From assembly GCA_024196135.1 (NCBI GenBank), contig JAMQCK010000003.1, forward strand, positions 186,001 through 250,000: a stretch of DNA of 64,000 bases, in the 5' to 3' direction. The notes beneath the pieces were generated by a model. That model was not told where the DNA came from. It ran no database searches and was given only the letters and a program-made list of their open reading frames with translations. This DNA comes from Pleurotus ostreatus/Saccharomyces cerevisiae fusant (lineage: Eukaryota; Opisthokonta). A program made the translations under genes and the position numbers. Shown here in pieces: positions 34,594-49,500 of this stretch; positions within the stretch are counted from its first letter, which is position 1, and every line of letters begins with the position of its first letter.

Positions 34594-35563
34594 ATGCCGG
34601 TCCCCGTCATCGATGTTGGCGCACAGGATGGATCAGCAGAGGAAGACCTGCGCGCGCAGATAATCAAAGGCTTAACGAGGCCTGCCGGCGAGAAGGAACT
34701 CCCGGCGATCCTGCTCTACGACGAGCGTGGACTTCGCTTATTCGACGCGTATACGACGGAGGCGAAGGAGTACTACATATATGGAGCCGAGCTGGAGATC
34801 CTGAAAATCATTCAGATGAGATAGTGCGCGCTATGCATCGCGGCCGCGAGGCGGTTGAGGAGAGGAGGTAGTCCTTGAGCTGGGTGCTGGGTATGTGGTC
34901 GTCGAAGCGGTGATTGGACGATAGCTGATTTATGGTGATTACAGGGCGCTGCGCAAGACTTTGCATATTCTGTCGGCTTTCGGTCGTCTTGTTCCAGTGG
35001 CGAAGCCAGTGCCGCCCGTCACCTACTATGCCCTCGACCTTGACGGAAAGGAATTGCGGCGCACGCTGGGGTCTCGCTTGCGACGTCTTGAAAGGTGGGC
35101 TCGACGGTCGAGTGAACGTCCAAGGCATGTGGGGAACGTATGAAGACGGCATTCGGTTAGTCCGTAATGGCGGCCTCCTGACAGGCGGTACGGGACGCGA
35201 CAACCATTGCGATCGCGACGTTACGCCCCAGCCATTTACAGACGACGACAGTCTGCCATCGACAGACAGCACTCGGCTGCACATTTTGTTCTTTGGCTCC
35301 TCATTCAGGAATTTTCAGCGCGACGCATGGGCAGCGTTTCTGAGGATCTTGCCTTTGCGACCTGGCTTGGGCGACACCCTCCTACTCGCGATGGATCACG
35401 TCAACGACTAGGGCAAGATCGATGCGGCACACAACGACTCGCAAGGCTATGGTGGAGCGTGCGTTATGAATGTATCCAACATGCCGGGAGAGTCTTGGGC
35501 GACGAGGATATGTTCGATGTTAAGCAGTGGAAACATGCCAATGTAAGGCTGATTATGCCTTGA
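34594..35563 (+). pseudogene. Broken EgtD-type (SAM-dependent) methyltransferase
   Basis: Segments of a histidine-specific-type SAM methyltransferase (the family of EgtD, the Egt1 N-terminal domain and EasF) appear in changing frames. The N-terminal part includes LPAILLYDERGLRLFDAYTT. The SAM motif VLELGAGALRK is recovered only after an intron (about 34880-34944) and sits in a frame different from what precedes it. A VPPVTYYALDLDGKELRRTL part follows, then GMWGTYEDGI and RPGLGDTLLLAMDH in another frame. An in-frame TAG at 35409-35411 is followed by family-like sequence (GKIDAAHNDSQG). There are at least two frame changes and one stop. No downstream formylglycine-generating-type domain is present. 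Family certainty is good; it is very likely non-functional. Confidence 0.78.
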
Positions 35564-35955
35564 GCCTGAGGCGAGTGCTCCTCATCTCACAAAGCCGTGA
35601 TGTATCAAAAGCGCGGGCAACAGGATTGCCTTTTTTTCACGGGCCTCGCAGACCGTGCATGTCGGCAAGCAGACGTTCTAGTTCATTGCGGGCGAACAGG
35701 CGAGTCGAACAAGGTATGAAAACAATGAGCAAGCGCCATCTAGCCGTCCAACGTGTCCATAGCTCTCCGATGGCGATGTCGACGGGTTATTGAGCGAGGT
35801 CCGCCTGCGTCCGCTCGGTCGCTGAAGTGACAGTGGGCGGCGGTGTCCGCTTTGGCTTCTCAACTCTACGAGTCTGAACTGTACAAGCATTCGCTTTTGT
35901 CTCGTCTTTATGCCGCGATTGCCTTCCCGCAAGGTCCGGTCAGGTAGTATTATGC

Positions 35956-36344
35956 TTCACCCAGTGTTTTCGTGGATCGGCCAAAATACGAAAACACTAC
36001 GTGAGAGGGCCTTAGATGGTCGGGTTTCGAAGCGGAAAAAAGGCAGATGGGTGTAAATAAGGTCTCCAGATCCGTCTGTCAAGTCAGATTCAGCGGAAAG
36101 TTGCACGTCGGGGCGATGTCGTGGAATGAGGCATTGATGAGATCAATAACTTTTGAGGGCTAATTCCGGCTTGTACACGTTCTACGTCGTTGACGGCTCA
36201 GGATATGACTATAATTCTTTCACCACCGGGACAGATGACCTTGGAACTGTCGATATACCACTTTTCAGCGTCCAAATCGACCGAATAGGCCCCTCTCACG
36301 TAGTGTTTTCGTACTTTGGCCGATCCACGAAAACACTGGGTGAA
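35956..36344. mobile_element. Foldback/MITE-like element with 54-bp inverted arms
   Basis: The left arm (35956-36009) and right arm (36291-36344) are near-perfect reverse complements, starting TTCACCCAGTGTTTTCGTGG. Each arm is itself a hairpin of AGTGTTTTCGT and its complement, so that 11-mer occurs four times. The ~280 bp interior has no recognisable gene. No clear target duplication was found. It ends 40 bp upstream of the tRNA-His gene. Confidence 0.72.
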
Positions 36345-36384
36345 AGATGGTACATAAGATAAACCCTCCGTCAAATCATCACAC

Positions 36385-36477
36385 GTCGGTATCGATTAGG
36401 GGTCAAATCACCTCGTTGTGGCGCTACAACAAATTCGTAAGCCCGAGGAGCCACAGGTTCGAATCCTGTTACCGACA
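36385..36477 (+). tRNA. tRNA-His (anticodon GUG) with a 21-nt intron
   Basis: A full cloverleaf can be drawn. The acceptor stem is GTCGGTA (36385-36391) pairing TACCGAC (36470-36476), with discriminator A36477. The D arm is GATT/AATC with A14 and GG. The anticodon stem CCTCG (36411-36415) pairs CGAGG (36444-36448). The T arm is ACAGG, TTCGAAT, CCTGT. U33 precedes the anticodon GTG (36418-36420) with G37. The intron at 36422-36442 lies directly after position 37, the canonical eukaryotic site. The mature length is 72 nt before CCA and G-1 addition, typical of tRNA-His. CCA is not encoded, as expected for a nuclear gene. Confidence 0.9.
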
Positions 36478-36630
36478 TCTGAGTGTTTCCGTGAGCATGA
36501 CCTCTTTTTGCGTCCTCGCGAGATGGAGGAACAGTGACTGGAGCAATCATCATTACCAATTGCATCAGAAATCGTGACTATCGCATCCTTGCTGTAGATT
36601 CGCCAGATGATGACATAGATATCTGCCTAT

Positions 36631-37566
36631 CTAAACATGAGTATAATCCGAGCGCAGATACAGCCTGGACAGCAAAAATCGCGGTAAGGCGTTACGAACT
36701 ACACGAAGCACTTCTGCGTCCGGCTGCTCATCCCAGAACCCCTTCGCACCCTCTTCCGAAAGGCCTAGCAGCTCGTACAGGGCTTGCGGCAATTCTCTAG
36801 GCGCGCTTGCCCGCTGCCCGCCAGCTTCGTCAACCGAAGCCTCCGTATCGCTCTCCTCATTCCACGACGGAGCAGATGCAAGTTGGCGGCGATATTTGCT
36901 ATAGGCATTGACACTGACTTCGCGAAGCGGGACAGGGTCAGCGTCACTGCTGCTGACTTCTACGCCTGCATCGGGATGGACGAGATAGAACATGGATTGG
37001 CAGGTTGCGGTATGAGCGACGTAGAAGTTGCTGATCTCCTTTGTCTCCACCTCGGCGGCGCGAAGTAGGTCAATAAAGGCGGCGTAATCGTTGTTAACCA
37101 GGCGCCATATGCGACCGAGTGCATCAACAGCGATATGCTCCTCAGAGTCCGCGTCCTCCCCACCGGCCCCTTGTTGCGTAGACGGACGGGCAACAAGGAC
37201 CTGCTCAGCGGGTCCCGCAAGGAACTCGGTCGCGGGCGCGTCGGGCGGTGTCGAGGGCGCGTCGAGACCAGGAGCGGTAAAGACGGCCAACAGTAAGATG
37301 TCGCCAATCATCCCGCTCTCAGTGACTGCGAACACCAAGTTCGACGAGGTGAGATTTGCGGGGAGAGCAGAGGGTCCGAGGAGAGTGGCGCGACTGCGCC
37401 AGCCATCATGTTCGGATGACCACGTCAGCATGGGTTCCTCCTGGTGCTGGGACCAGGTAGTGTCCAGTTCTGGTGAGCTGTGCGATGCGCCGGGTGAATC
37501 GAGGTCTGCGCGGACGCTCCAGGACAACAGAAAGTAAATCGCGGTCTTCGCTAGCTTGAAAGACAT
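36631..37566 (-). CDS. Unknown signal-anchored protein, paralogue 1
   Basis: A single-exon gene. The preferred start at 37566 gives MSFKLAKTAIYFLLSWSVRA, a signal peptide or anchor; the open frame extends to 37617. The body has no known domain. Shared segments with the neighbour at 37863-38849 are HDGWRxRATLL, LAVFT, GRIWRL, and LPxALxELLGL. The C-terminus is acidic, then basic. The pair is a tandem duplication with strong divergence. An extracellular or membrane-anchored role is inferred only from the N-terminus. Confidence 0.65.
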   Translation of the reverse strand: MSFKLAKTAIYFLLSWSVRADLDSPGASHSSPELDTTWSQHQEEPMLTWSSEHDGWRSRATLLGPSALPANLTSSNLVFAVTESGMIGDILLLAVFTAPGLDAPSTPPDAPATEFLAGPAEQVLVARPSTQQGAGGEDADSEEHIAVDALGRIWRLVNNDYAAFIDLLRAAEVETKEISNFYVAHTATCQSMFYLVHPDAGVEVSSSDADPVPLREVSVNAYSKYRRQLASAPSWNEESDTEASVDEAGGQRASAPRELPQALYELLGLSEEGAKGFWDEQPDAEVLRVVRNALPRFLLSRLYLRSDYTHV

Positions 37567-37862
37567 GCTAGATTGAGGGTGCGGTGCAGACAGCCTGAGA
37601 GAGAGAGAGCGCGCCACGCAGAAGACACGTATGCAGTGTGATGGCTCCGGTACTCGATGGGTCGAGACGAAAGGTTGAAACGTCTGTGACGAGCGGCACG
37701 GTCACGCTATGAACGAAGCTAGGTTCGAACCCTTCCCTTAGAGAAATGTATTATTCGTTGGCTGGGCGCAGAGACTACGACATCATGCATCATGTGCAAG
37801 TAAGTACGCCATGCACTTCGCCACCCGTACAATTGTATGCCAAATATCAGGACAAGAGCGTT

Positions 37863-38849
37863 CTAATCAGGAAACCGTAATTCCAATGCCCAACTACGTA
37901 TCCTTTCAACACGGGCCACGGTCGCACGAAGCAACTCTACATCCCTCCCGTTCTCGGTCCCATCGTCAGCGCCGCAATCCTCCGGCCACTCCTGAGCAAG
38001 ACCCAGCAGCTCGTGCAAGGCCTCGGGAAGCTCGCCTGGCATGTCAGCCGGCTCTTCTCCGCTACCAGTGCTCAATGAGTGTGCGCGGGCGAGCTTGCGG
38101 CAGAATTTGGTGTGAGCGTTGATTTCGACGTCGTGGAGAAGGGTATATCCCTCTCCAGCGCCGCCAAGTATGTCACGATATATGGGGTTGGCCATGGCAG
38201 CCCGGCTGACTGCGTTATCCGAGAAGGGATCGAGGGAAGGAGGGACGGGATAGACGAAGAAGTAGACGGGAATACAGTCCTCTCCGGAGGCGACGGTGTA
38301 GGAAGTAATCTCCCCGATCTCCGCTTCCGCAGCGCGAGCCAGGTCGCGAAAGGCAGTGAAATCCTGGGGTGCCAGGCGCCATATGCGACCCTTGCCATCG
38401 ACGGCGACATGCCTGTCCACCTCTCCATCGCCGGCGTCTTGGCGCTCAGCGCTGTCATGGTCCAATGCGGTCTCCACCGGGCATTCAGCCTTGGTTTGCG
38501 ACTCCTCCTCCTCCTCCTCCTCCTCCTCCTCCTCGAGTTCCGGAGTTGTGAAGACCGCCAACAGCACACGTTCGCCATTCACGCCGAGCTCGGTGATCAT
38601 GAACAACAGATTCGATGTGAAGAGATATCTCTCAGGATTGGAGAGGGGTTTCAGCAGTGTCGCTCGACGGCGCCATCCGTCGTGCGCCGACGACCACGTC
38701 GTCTGAGGGACTGGCGTCCAGTAGCTTTTCGTCAGCTCCACGGGCAGCCAGTCAAGCCCAAGGACCCCGTCGTCGTCACGGCAGAGTAGTACAAGGATGA
38801 AAGTTATGCCAGCAACGAACGCGCCGGCAGCAAGCTCTCGCCAGGTCAT
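37863..38849 (-). CDS. Unknown signal-anchored protein, paralogue 2
   Basis: A single-exon paralogue of the previous gene, 300 bp upstream of it on the same strand. The start at 38849 gives MTWRELAAGAFVAGITFILV, a membrane anchor; an upstream ATG at 38939 is also in frame. Matching segments are SSAHDGWRRRATLL, RVLLAVFTTPEL, KGRIWRL, and LPEALHELLGLAQEW. It contains an 11-residue Glu run encoded by a pure TCC microsatellite (38503-38534), which could vary in length between strains. Unknown function. Confidence 0.68.
   Translation of the reverse strand: MTWRELAAGAFVAGITFILVLLCRDDDGVLGLDWLPVELTKSYWTPVPQTTWSSAHDGWRRRATLLKPLSNPERYLFTSNLLFMITELGVNGERVLLAVFTTPELEEEEEEEEEEESQTKAECPVETALDHDSAERQDAGDGEVDRHVAVDGKGRIWRLAPQDFTAFRDLARAAEAEIGEITSYTVASGEDCIPVYFFVYPVPPSLDPFSDNAVSRAAMANPIYRDILGGAGEGYTLLHDVEINAHTKFCRKLARAHSLSTGSGEEPADMPGELPEALHELLGLAQEWPEDCGADDGTENGRDVELLRATVARVERIRSWALELRFPD
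38503..38534. repeat. (TCC)n microsatellite encoding poly-Glu
   Basis: About eleven uninterrupted TCC units lie inside the coding sequence of the second unknown paralogue. Because the unit is a codon, length change keeps frame. Confidence 0.9.
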
Positions 38850-38939
38850 ACTGTGAGGAAGACGAGGAGGGTCGAGTGAAGTCGACGAAGGACCCGGGAG
38901 TGAGAGGGAGAGAAGCGAAGAGGGAACATACGTAGTCAA

Positions 38940-39189
38940 TCCATATCAGCGCTTAGCGCTCAGCACTGCGGCGATGATCCGAGTGATGGCCTAGATGGCC
39001 ACAGCAGCATACGCAGGGCGCAGTCAGAGATCAGTCCGATTACTACTGAAAACACCGAGGTCCTTCATTGAATTCTTACAAAATCTCTACGCGACTCAAT
39101 ATGAGTAGATGCCGAAGGATATGTTCGAATATTCACTTACAGTAATACAATTATCAGTGGGATCTTAGTGACAAGGTCTTCAAACAGTT
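38940..39189. other. Intergenic, upstream of unknown paralogue 2 and downstream of OYE copy 1
   Basis: It holds the presumed promoter of the minus-strand paralogue and the 3' end region of the OYE gene. Nothing else was recognised. Confidence 0.4.
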
Positions 39190-40531
<1,342 letters not shown>

Positions 40532-40930
40532 GGCGAAGGCTTGCAAATGTAGGAGTCGCCTTGCCACCCTTCCTCTTTTAAAGCTTCTCCGGGTTCGGTC
40601 AGGAAGACCTGCCGATGTGGATTATTCATGGTCATTCGATGGCTGAGCAAGCATCGCGACGTGGAAGATCTCGCCTGATCTCGCAAGCGAGCCTCTCTAA
40701 TCATACTGATGTGCCCGGCCCGAGCACCGATGTATAACTTGGAAGGTGTCTCTGGGCGTCTACTGGGGGCCTAGCCTTCGACGGCAGACTCGCTTGCCTT
40801 CGGCCGAAGGAGGAAGGCTGCCCGCTCGCAAAAGAAGACCTATTGCAAGATGTTCTATTAGTGATGTTCATTACTGCACGCATGTCGTGATAGCCAGACT
40901 CTATGCACATCTGAAGGCGTCATCCGTAGA

Positions 40931-42262
<1,332 letters not shown>

Positions 42263-42664
42263 GGCGGATGTGGCTAGGGACGATGAAGTTGGTAGTCTTC
42301 CGTTCAGCGTACACCTTTTAAGAACAGCAGGCGAGGTCGAATATGGTCATTCAGCCCGCCGACGGGATCAATTACTCACCTACTTCGCTGACTAAAAACG
42401 CGTCGCACGATACAGGGTTGGCGCAAAGATCACCGTGAATCACTCGGACATAGCCTCGAATCAGCTTGGCAAGTATTCGTTCGACTTTTCTCTTCCCTCT
42501 AGCTATCCTAGGAGGACTTGTAAGCTCTACGTTGCTAAGGCCGTCTGTCGGGCGGTTAGTAATTGAAACTGTGATAACCCACTATGGCGCGTACCAGAAA
42601 GCCAGGTCGCCCATCGAATGTCCGATTCGGGGCAACACACGGCCAGTTCGCCAGCGCCGGCTGA

Positions 42665-44141
<1,477 letters not shown>

Positions 44142-44409
44142 GTCTGGAGGTGTAGGTGATGATGATGGCAGGAAGATGGAGAGATGGGATCGCGACGTGG
44201 ACCCCCATGGTACTCAGGAGGTCTGCATTAGCGCCCAGTGATGTCAATCACCTACCTTGCCCCGGACTCCCGGACCGAAGGAGGAGCGACTGAGTCGCGA
44301 CGGAAGGTTCCTGTTGAAGAGCTTGAAGCTGAAGTGGCAACGCTATCTCGATAGTTGAGCATCGTAATGAAGGGCGCACTGCATCAACTCCATAGTCCCC
44401 AAGTACACA

Positions 44410-46349
44410 TCACTGAGTCGTAGTCGTAGTACCCTCGTCCTTCGCCGCCTCCTCTCCCTCCTTCGCATCGACACCCTCCGCCGCGGGCTCGTGCACGGGC
44501 TCAGCGGTAGCGTGCGCCTTGTCGGCCTCCTCGTTCTCGTCGCCCTCTTCCTTGTCCTCGGCGTCTTCCTTCGCCTCGGCGTGCTCCGTGCCTTCCACGA
44601 CAGCCGCTGCGTAGCTCGGGGCGTCTGCGTCGGTGCCTTCAGCCGGAGTCTCCTCGGAGTCCTGCGCGGCCTCGGGCGACTCCTCCGCGGTCTCCTCAGC
44701 GTCCGCTGCGGGCTTCTCCTCTGCAGACTGCTCCACATCAGCCTCGACAGGATGCTCCTCATCCGCCTCTGCAGGCTCATCTGCGCTCACCTCCACAGGC
44801 TTCTCGTCCTGCGCATGGGGCACCGCCTCCTCGTCCTGCGAAGTCTCCGTCTCAGGCTCCGCAACGGATTCTTCGACAGAAGCGGCGGAGGGCTCGATAG
44901 CAGCCTCAATTTCTTCAGGCGCCTCCCTGGCAGCAGGTTCCGCCTTCTCCTCAATCACATCCGCGCCGGCTGGTGGGGACTCCGTCGCAGGCATGATAGG
45001 GTCGGCCTCAGCGGCGGGAGTTGGCGCATCGAGAATTGTGGTGTCGGCAGCGTCGGTCGGCGCTTCAGCTTCGGTGGATGGTGGGACGGGGATGTGCTCG
45101 TGCTCGACTGGAGAATCTTCAGCATGCGAGGGTATATCTTCAGTGGGGGGCGAGCTCGTCTCTTCAGCATGCGACGAAGTGGGTTCTTCCTCTGCGTGCG
45201 ATGGCTCGGCGTGTTCATCCGCGAATGGATCCTCCTCCGGGGCAATGGTGGTATCAGTGTCGGGCATCGCGTCTGCAGCAGCAGCCTCTTCGGCAATGTC
45301 ATGTTCGGCGTGTTCAGCATCGTGCACGGGTCCGTCGTGAGGCTTGTCGTCAATTTCGGGTGCTTTCTCGAGTGGGATGGTCGGCACGTCCGCATGCTCG
45401 CGCCTACTGAGTTCCTCCGCAACACTCTGCGCCTCGCTGAAGACCATCGTGTCCGTGCGATTCCGGCCAAATTTCCGCGGGCTCTCCGCGCCACCTAATC
45501 CGGGCGGACTCCTCTCGCGCGCATTCATGTCGAGCGTCGGCGGCTCGTGGTGCTGGCGCGGCGGAAGCACGCGCGGGGGCTCCACCTCCGCCTCCGGGTC
45601 GACGCGCGGCGGGATGACGAGAAACTCGGCCGGCACGAGGTCGAACTTTTGCGTGAGCGCGAGGAAGCGCGCATAGAGCGAGCTCTCCGCCTCTGCCTGC
45701 TCGAACGCCTCGCGGTGGTGGAAGTACGCGTGCGCGAAGATGCGGCCCAGGCGGCGCGCGAGCGCGGAGAAGTGGCGGTGGGAGCTGGTGGGGATCTGGA
45801 GGCGGGAGGGGAAGGCGCGGGGGGAGTTGAGGAGCGCGGTCGCGGAGTCGATGGTGTGGAGGATGTAGTCGATGGCGCAGCACTGCTCCATCGCGCCGTC
45901 GTTGCCATGCGCCACGCAGAGGTAGAGCCATTCGCCGGCTTTCATCTCGGGGCATGTCTGGCGGTTGCACTCGAGCTGGAGCATCGTGCAGAGCGGGTGC
46001 GTGAGGTCTTGGGCAAGTCGTCTGGCGGGCTTGCGTGAGCTGGAGCCCCCGCGCACGACGCGTGTAAGGCTGCGCACCTCAGTTGTTCGTAAATCCAGCA
46101 GTATTGGTCCACGTTCGCGTCCGTCTTCTTCTCGCCGTCCGCGTCCCCATTTTTTGACTTCTCGGGCAAGTTGACTATCCGCTCGACATCGTGGACGTCA
46201 AGCCGAATGAGAAGGGAGATATATTCCTGGAGCTGGAACGCGCTATCGAGGGAGGCGAGCGAAGGAAGCGTCTTGACGGGGTAGAAAGACGATATTCTCG
46301 CGCCGCGGAAGGGACGCTGGACGATGGCGGTCATGATGGCAGAGGACAA
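44410..46349 (-). CDS. MOB/phocein-family protein with a long acidic tail
   Basis: The N-terminal ~245 residues are a Mob1/phocein fold, related to the Mob4-like subunit of STRIPAK complexes. The zinc-site Cys pair is in LECNRQTCPEMKAGEWLYLC, and the later His residues are in HRHFSALARRLGRIF and HAYFHHREAFEQ. One intron (46022-46077) splits the gene after DQYCWIYEQLR. After the fold, roughly 330 residues follow that are very rich in Glu, Ala, Asp, Ser and Pro, with almost no hydrophobic residues. Typical MOB proteins are only about 210-290 residues, so the tail is an unusual extension. A long open frame on the opposite strand is a composition artefact. Confidence 0.85.
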
Positions 46350-46561
46350 AGGGTGGGCAAACTGCCCGAGCGCGTCGCAGAACGCGGTGTGGGGGGAACT
46401 CAGGAATTTCCGGGCCTTATTTGCCTCTGCTTGGCCTTTAACAAGGGCTGCCTAAAGCAGTAACAAGTGGCGCTTCCCACAGACCTGCGCCGCCGCGTCT
46501 CCTCCTTCTTCAACACTCACACAAATCAGCCGACTTGTATTTCTACCACGCTCGTTGAACG

Positions 46562-49500
46562 ATGGGTGAGGATCGGCTCCTTCTTTTGTCTTGCAAAGCA
46601 TACTAACAATGTTCCTCAGGTATCCCCAAGGTGCGCACGAAAGGGCTCGCGTTTGTTCGAAGTTGACAGCATACGTAGTTCTTCCGCTACATCTCGTGAG
46701 TAATCGTACTTTCCCTCGGCCTGTCCTAATCTCTACAGTGAGCGTTACCCCCTCACCTCTCAGCTCATCCAAGAGAACAAGATCCCTGAATTCGACAACT
46801 TGTACCTCGATTTCAATGGCATCATCCACAACTGCTCCCATCCGAACGATGGCGACGCTCATTTCCGCATGTCTGAGGAGCAGATATTCACAGGAATATT
46901 CTCCTACGTAGACCATCTATTCTCCAAGATCAAGCCCAAGAAGCTATTGTTCTTGGCCGTCGATGGCGTGGCCCCTCGCGCGAAGCAGAACCAGCAGCGC
47001 AGTCGTCGATTCAGGACCGCGAAGGAGGCGCAGGAAGTACGCGAGAAGGCGGAGGCGAAGGGGGAGAAGCTTCCAGAGGAGAAGGCATTCGACAGCAACT
47101 GCATCACCCCAGGTGCGTCGCCCGCCTCCTGATGATCTGCGCAGAGTGCTGATGATGACCGCGAGAATAGGGACGCCGTTTATGGCGCGCCTCTCCGAGC
47201 AGTTGCGGTATTTTGTGAACAAGAAGATCACCGAGGACGCGAATTGGCGCGAGGTGGAGGTCGTGCTGTCGGGACACGAGGTCCCGGGCGAGGGCGAGCA
47301 CAAGATCATGGAATACATCCGGCTGTCACGAGCGCAGCCCGACTACAACCCCAATATCCGGCATTGCATGTACGGACTGGACGCGGACCTCATCATGCTG
47401 AGTCTGCTCAGCCACGATCCGCATTTCTGCCTCCTTCGAGAGGAGGTCAAATTTGGGCCCTCATCCCGCAAGAAGAACAGCGGAGGGTGCGTCATCATGT
47501 CTCTTACACTGTGCAAGCTAACCAGTCCCTCCAGCCTCGAATCCATCAACTTCTATCTATTACACCTCTCGCTCATGCGAGAGTACCTGGACCTGGAGTT
47601 CCACGACATATACTCCTTACTCCCCTTCGAGTACAACCTCGAACGCATCATCGACGACTTCGTCCTCCTCGCCGTCTTCATCGGCAACGACTTCCTCCCC
47701 AACCTCCCCGACCTGCACATCCACGAGAACGGCCTCGAGCGCCTCTTCGATGTGTACAAGAAGGTCCTCCCGGGCCTCGACGGCTACATCAACGAGGGCG
47801 GCACGATCAACACCGCGCGGCTGCAGGTCGTCATCGACGGCATGAAGGAGTGGGAGCGCGAGATGTTCGAGAAGGAGTACGCGGACCTGAACTGGTACAA
47901 GGGCAAGCAGGCGAAGCACGTGAAGGAGATGGAGCTCGGGAGGAAGCGCGCGAAGCTCACGCTCACCCGCGCGCAGCGCGAGATCTTCGACAAGGTGCAG
48001 AAGTTCGTGCTCGAGGGGCGGGAGAACAATAATTACAAGACGGCGAAGCTGATGATGAAGAATGACTTTTCGGCGAGGGAGAGGAAGTTCATTGCGGATC
48101 TGGCGGCGGAGTTGCATCTCTGTCTGACGTGGGACGAGTACGACATGATGGACGAGGAGGTCGAGGGCGGGGTCAACGTCGTCGTGTGGCGCTTCCCGGG
48201 CGCGCTTGAGGAGCCCTTACCCGAGCCGACGCCAGAGGAGACTGCCGAGGCAGAGAAGGACGACGCGGCGGATGGCGCCAACGGGGACGCGAAGGAAAAC
48301 GCGACCGCACCTCCGGAAACACCACCACCAGCAGGAGATGAGGACGACGACCTCGACGACGAGGAGAGCCGCGCCGCCGTCGACCGCGTGCTCAAGAAGT
48401 ACGCCAAGGCGCCCGTGCACGACGAGGACGAGGGCGGCGGCTTCGACGCGCGCCACGACCGCGCGGTGGAGGAGAAGATGGACGAGTGGAAGCGCAACTA
48501 CTACCGCGGGAAGCTCGAGATCGACTTCGACGACCCGCAGGAGCTGGGCGATCTGGTGTACCGGTATATCGAGGGCCTGCAGTGGGTGATGCACTATTAC
48601 TATAGTGGTGTGGCGTCGTGGGGGTGGTTCTATAACTATCATTATGCGCCGAGGATATCGGGTGAGTGGCGGTTTGTTCGTGGGTGTACTGACGTTGACG
48701 GAGCCTGTAGATTTGTCCGGCGTCGACAAGATGACGTTCAACTTCAACCTTGGCAAGCCGTTCAGGCCGTTCGAGCAGCTCATGGGTGTGCTGCCTGCTG
48801 CCAGTAAGGATCACGTCCCGGAAGCTTACCGGGTATGTCTTTCTGACCGCTGGCTCTGACGCATAATGCTGACGATCTGCAGGATCTCATGGACGACCCG
48901 AACTCGCCCATCATCGACTTCTATCCCACCGAGTTCGAGTCAGACCTCAACGGCAAGAAGCAAGAGTGGGAAGCGGTCGTGAAGATTCCCTTCATTGACG
49001 AGTCGAGACTGCTGTCTGCCATGGCCAGTGAGTAGATGAGATTGCGCTGATGCACGGAAGCTGACACGTCACAGAGCAGGAGCATCGGCTGACCGACGAG
49101 GAGAGGAGGCGCAATTCGTTTAGCACGAGCACGAAGTTCTCTTATGACGGCGAGAACGAGCCACATTATTATCCATCGTCGCTCCCGGGCTTCTTCCCGG
49201 CCATTGCGAAGTGCCGCTGTCGCATGGAGCCCTTCGACCTGCCCACGCTCGATGGTCTCCACCTCGTCGACGGCCTCTGCGACGGCGTCTTCCTCGGCGT
49301 AGATGCCCTCGCTGGCTTCCCCTCCCTCAAGACCCTCCCCCACACCGCCACGCTCGGACACCACGGCGTCAACGTGCACGGCTCTGAGTCACGCAACAAG
49401 TCCATGATCGTGCACATCACGAACCAGCACGAGGGCGTCAAGCCCGAGGACATCGCGCGGCAGTTCATCGGGCAGCGCACGTACGCGAACTGGCCGTTCC

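Noticed and set aside
37715..37745. A GGTTCGAACCC stretch resembling a tRNA B box
   Set aside because: No pairing T stem, A box or acceptor stem can be drawn around it on either strand.
44491..45498. A 335-codon plus-strand open frame opposite the MOB protein gene
   Set aside because: It mirrors the Glu/Ala-rich tail of the MOB gene on the other strand; the real frame has a recognisable domain and a valid splice site.
47244..48117. Long Arg/Pro- and Leu-rich frames overlapping XRN1
   Set aside because: They are shadows of the XRN1 exons caused by GC-rich codon use; the XRN1 frame carries the conserved catalytic motifs.
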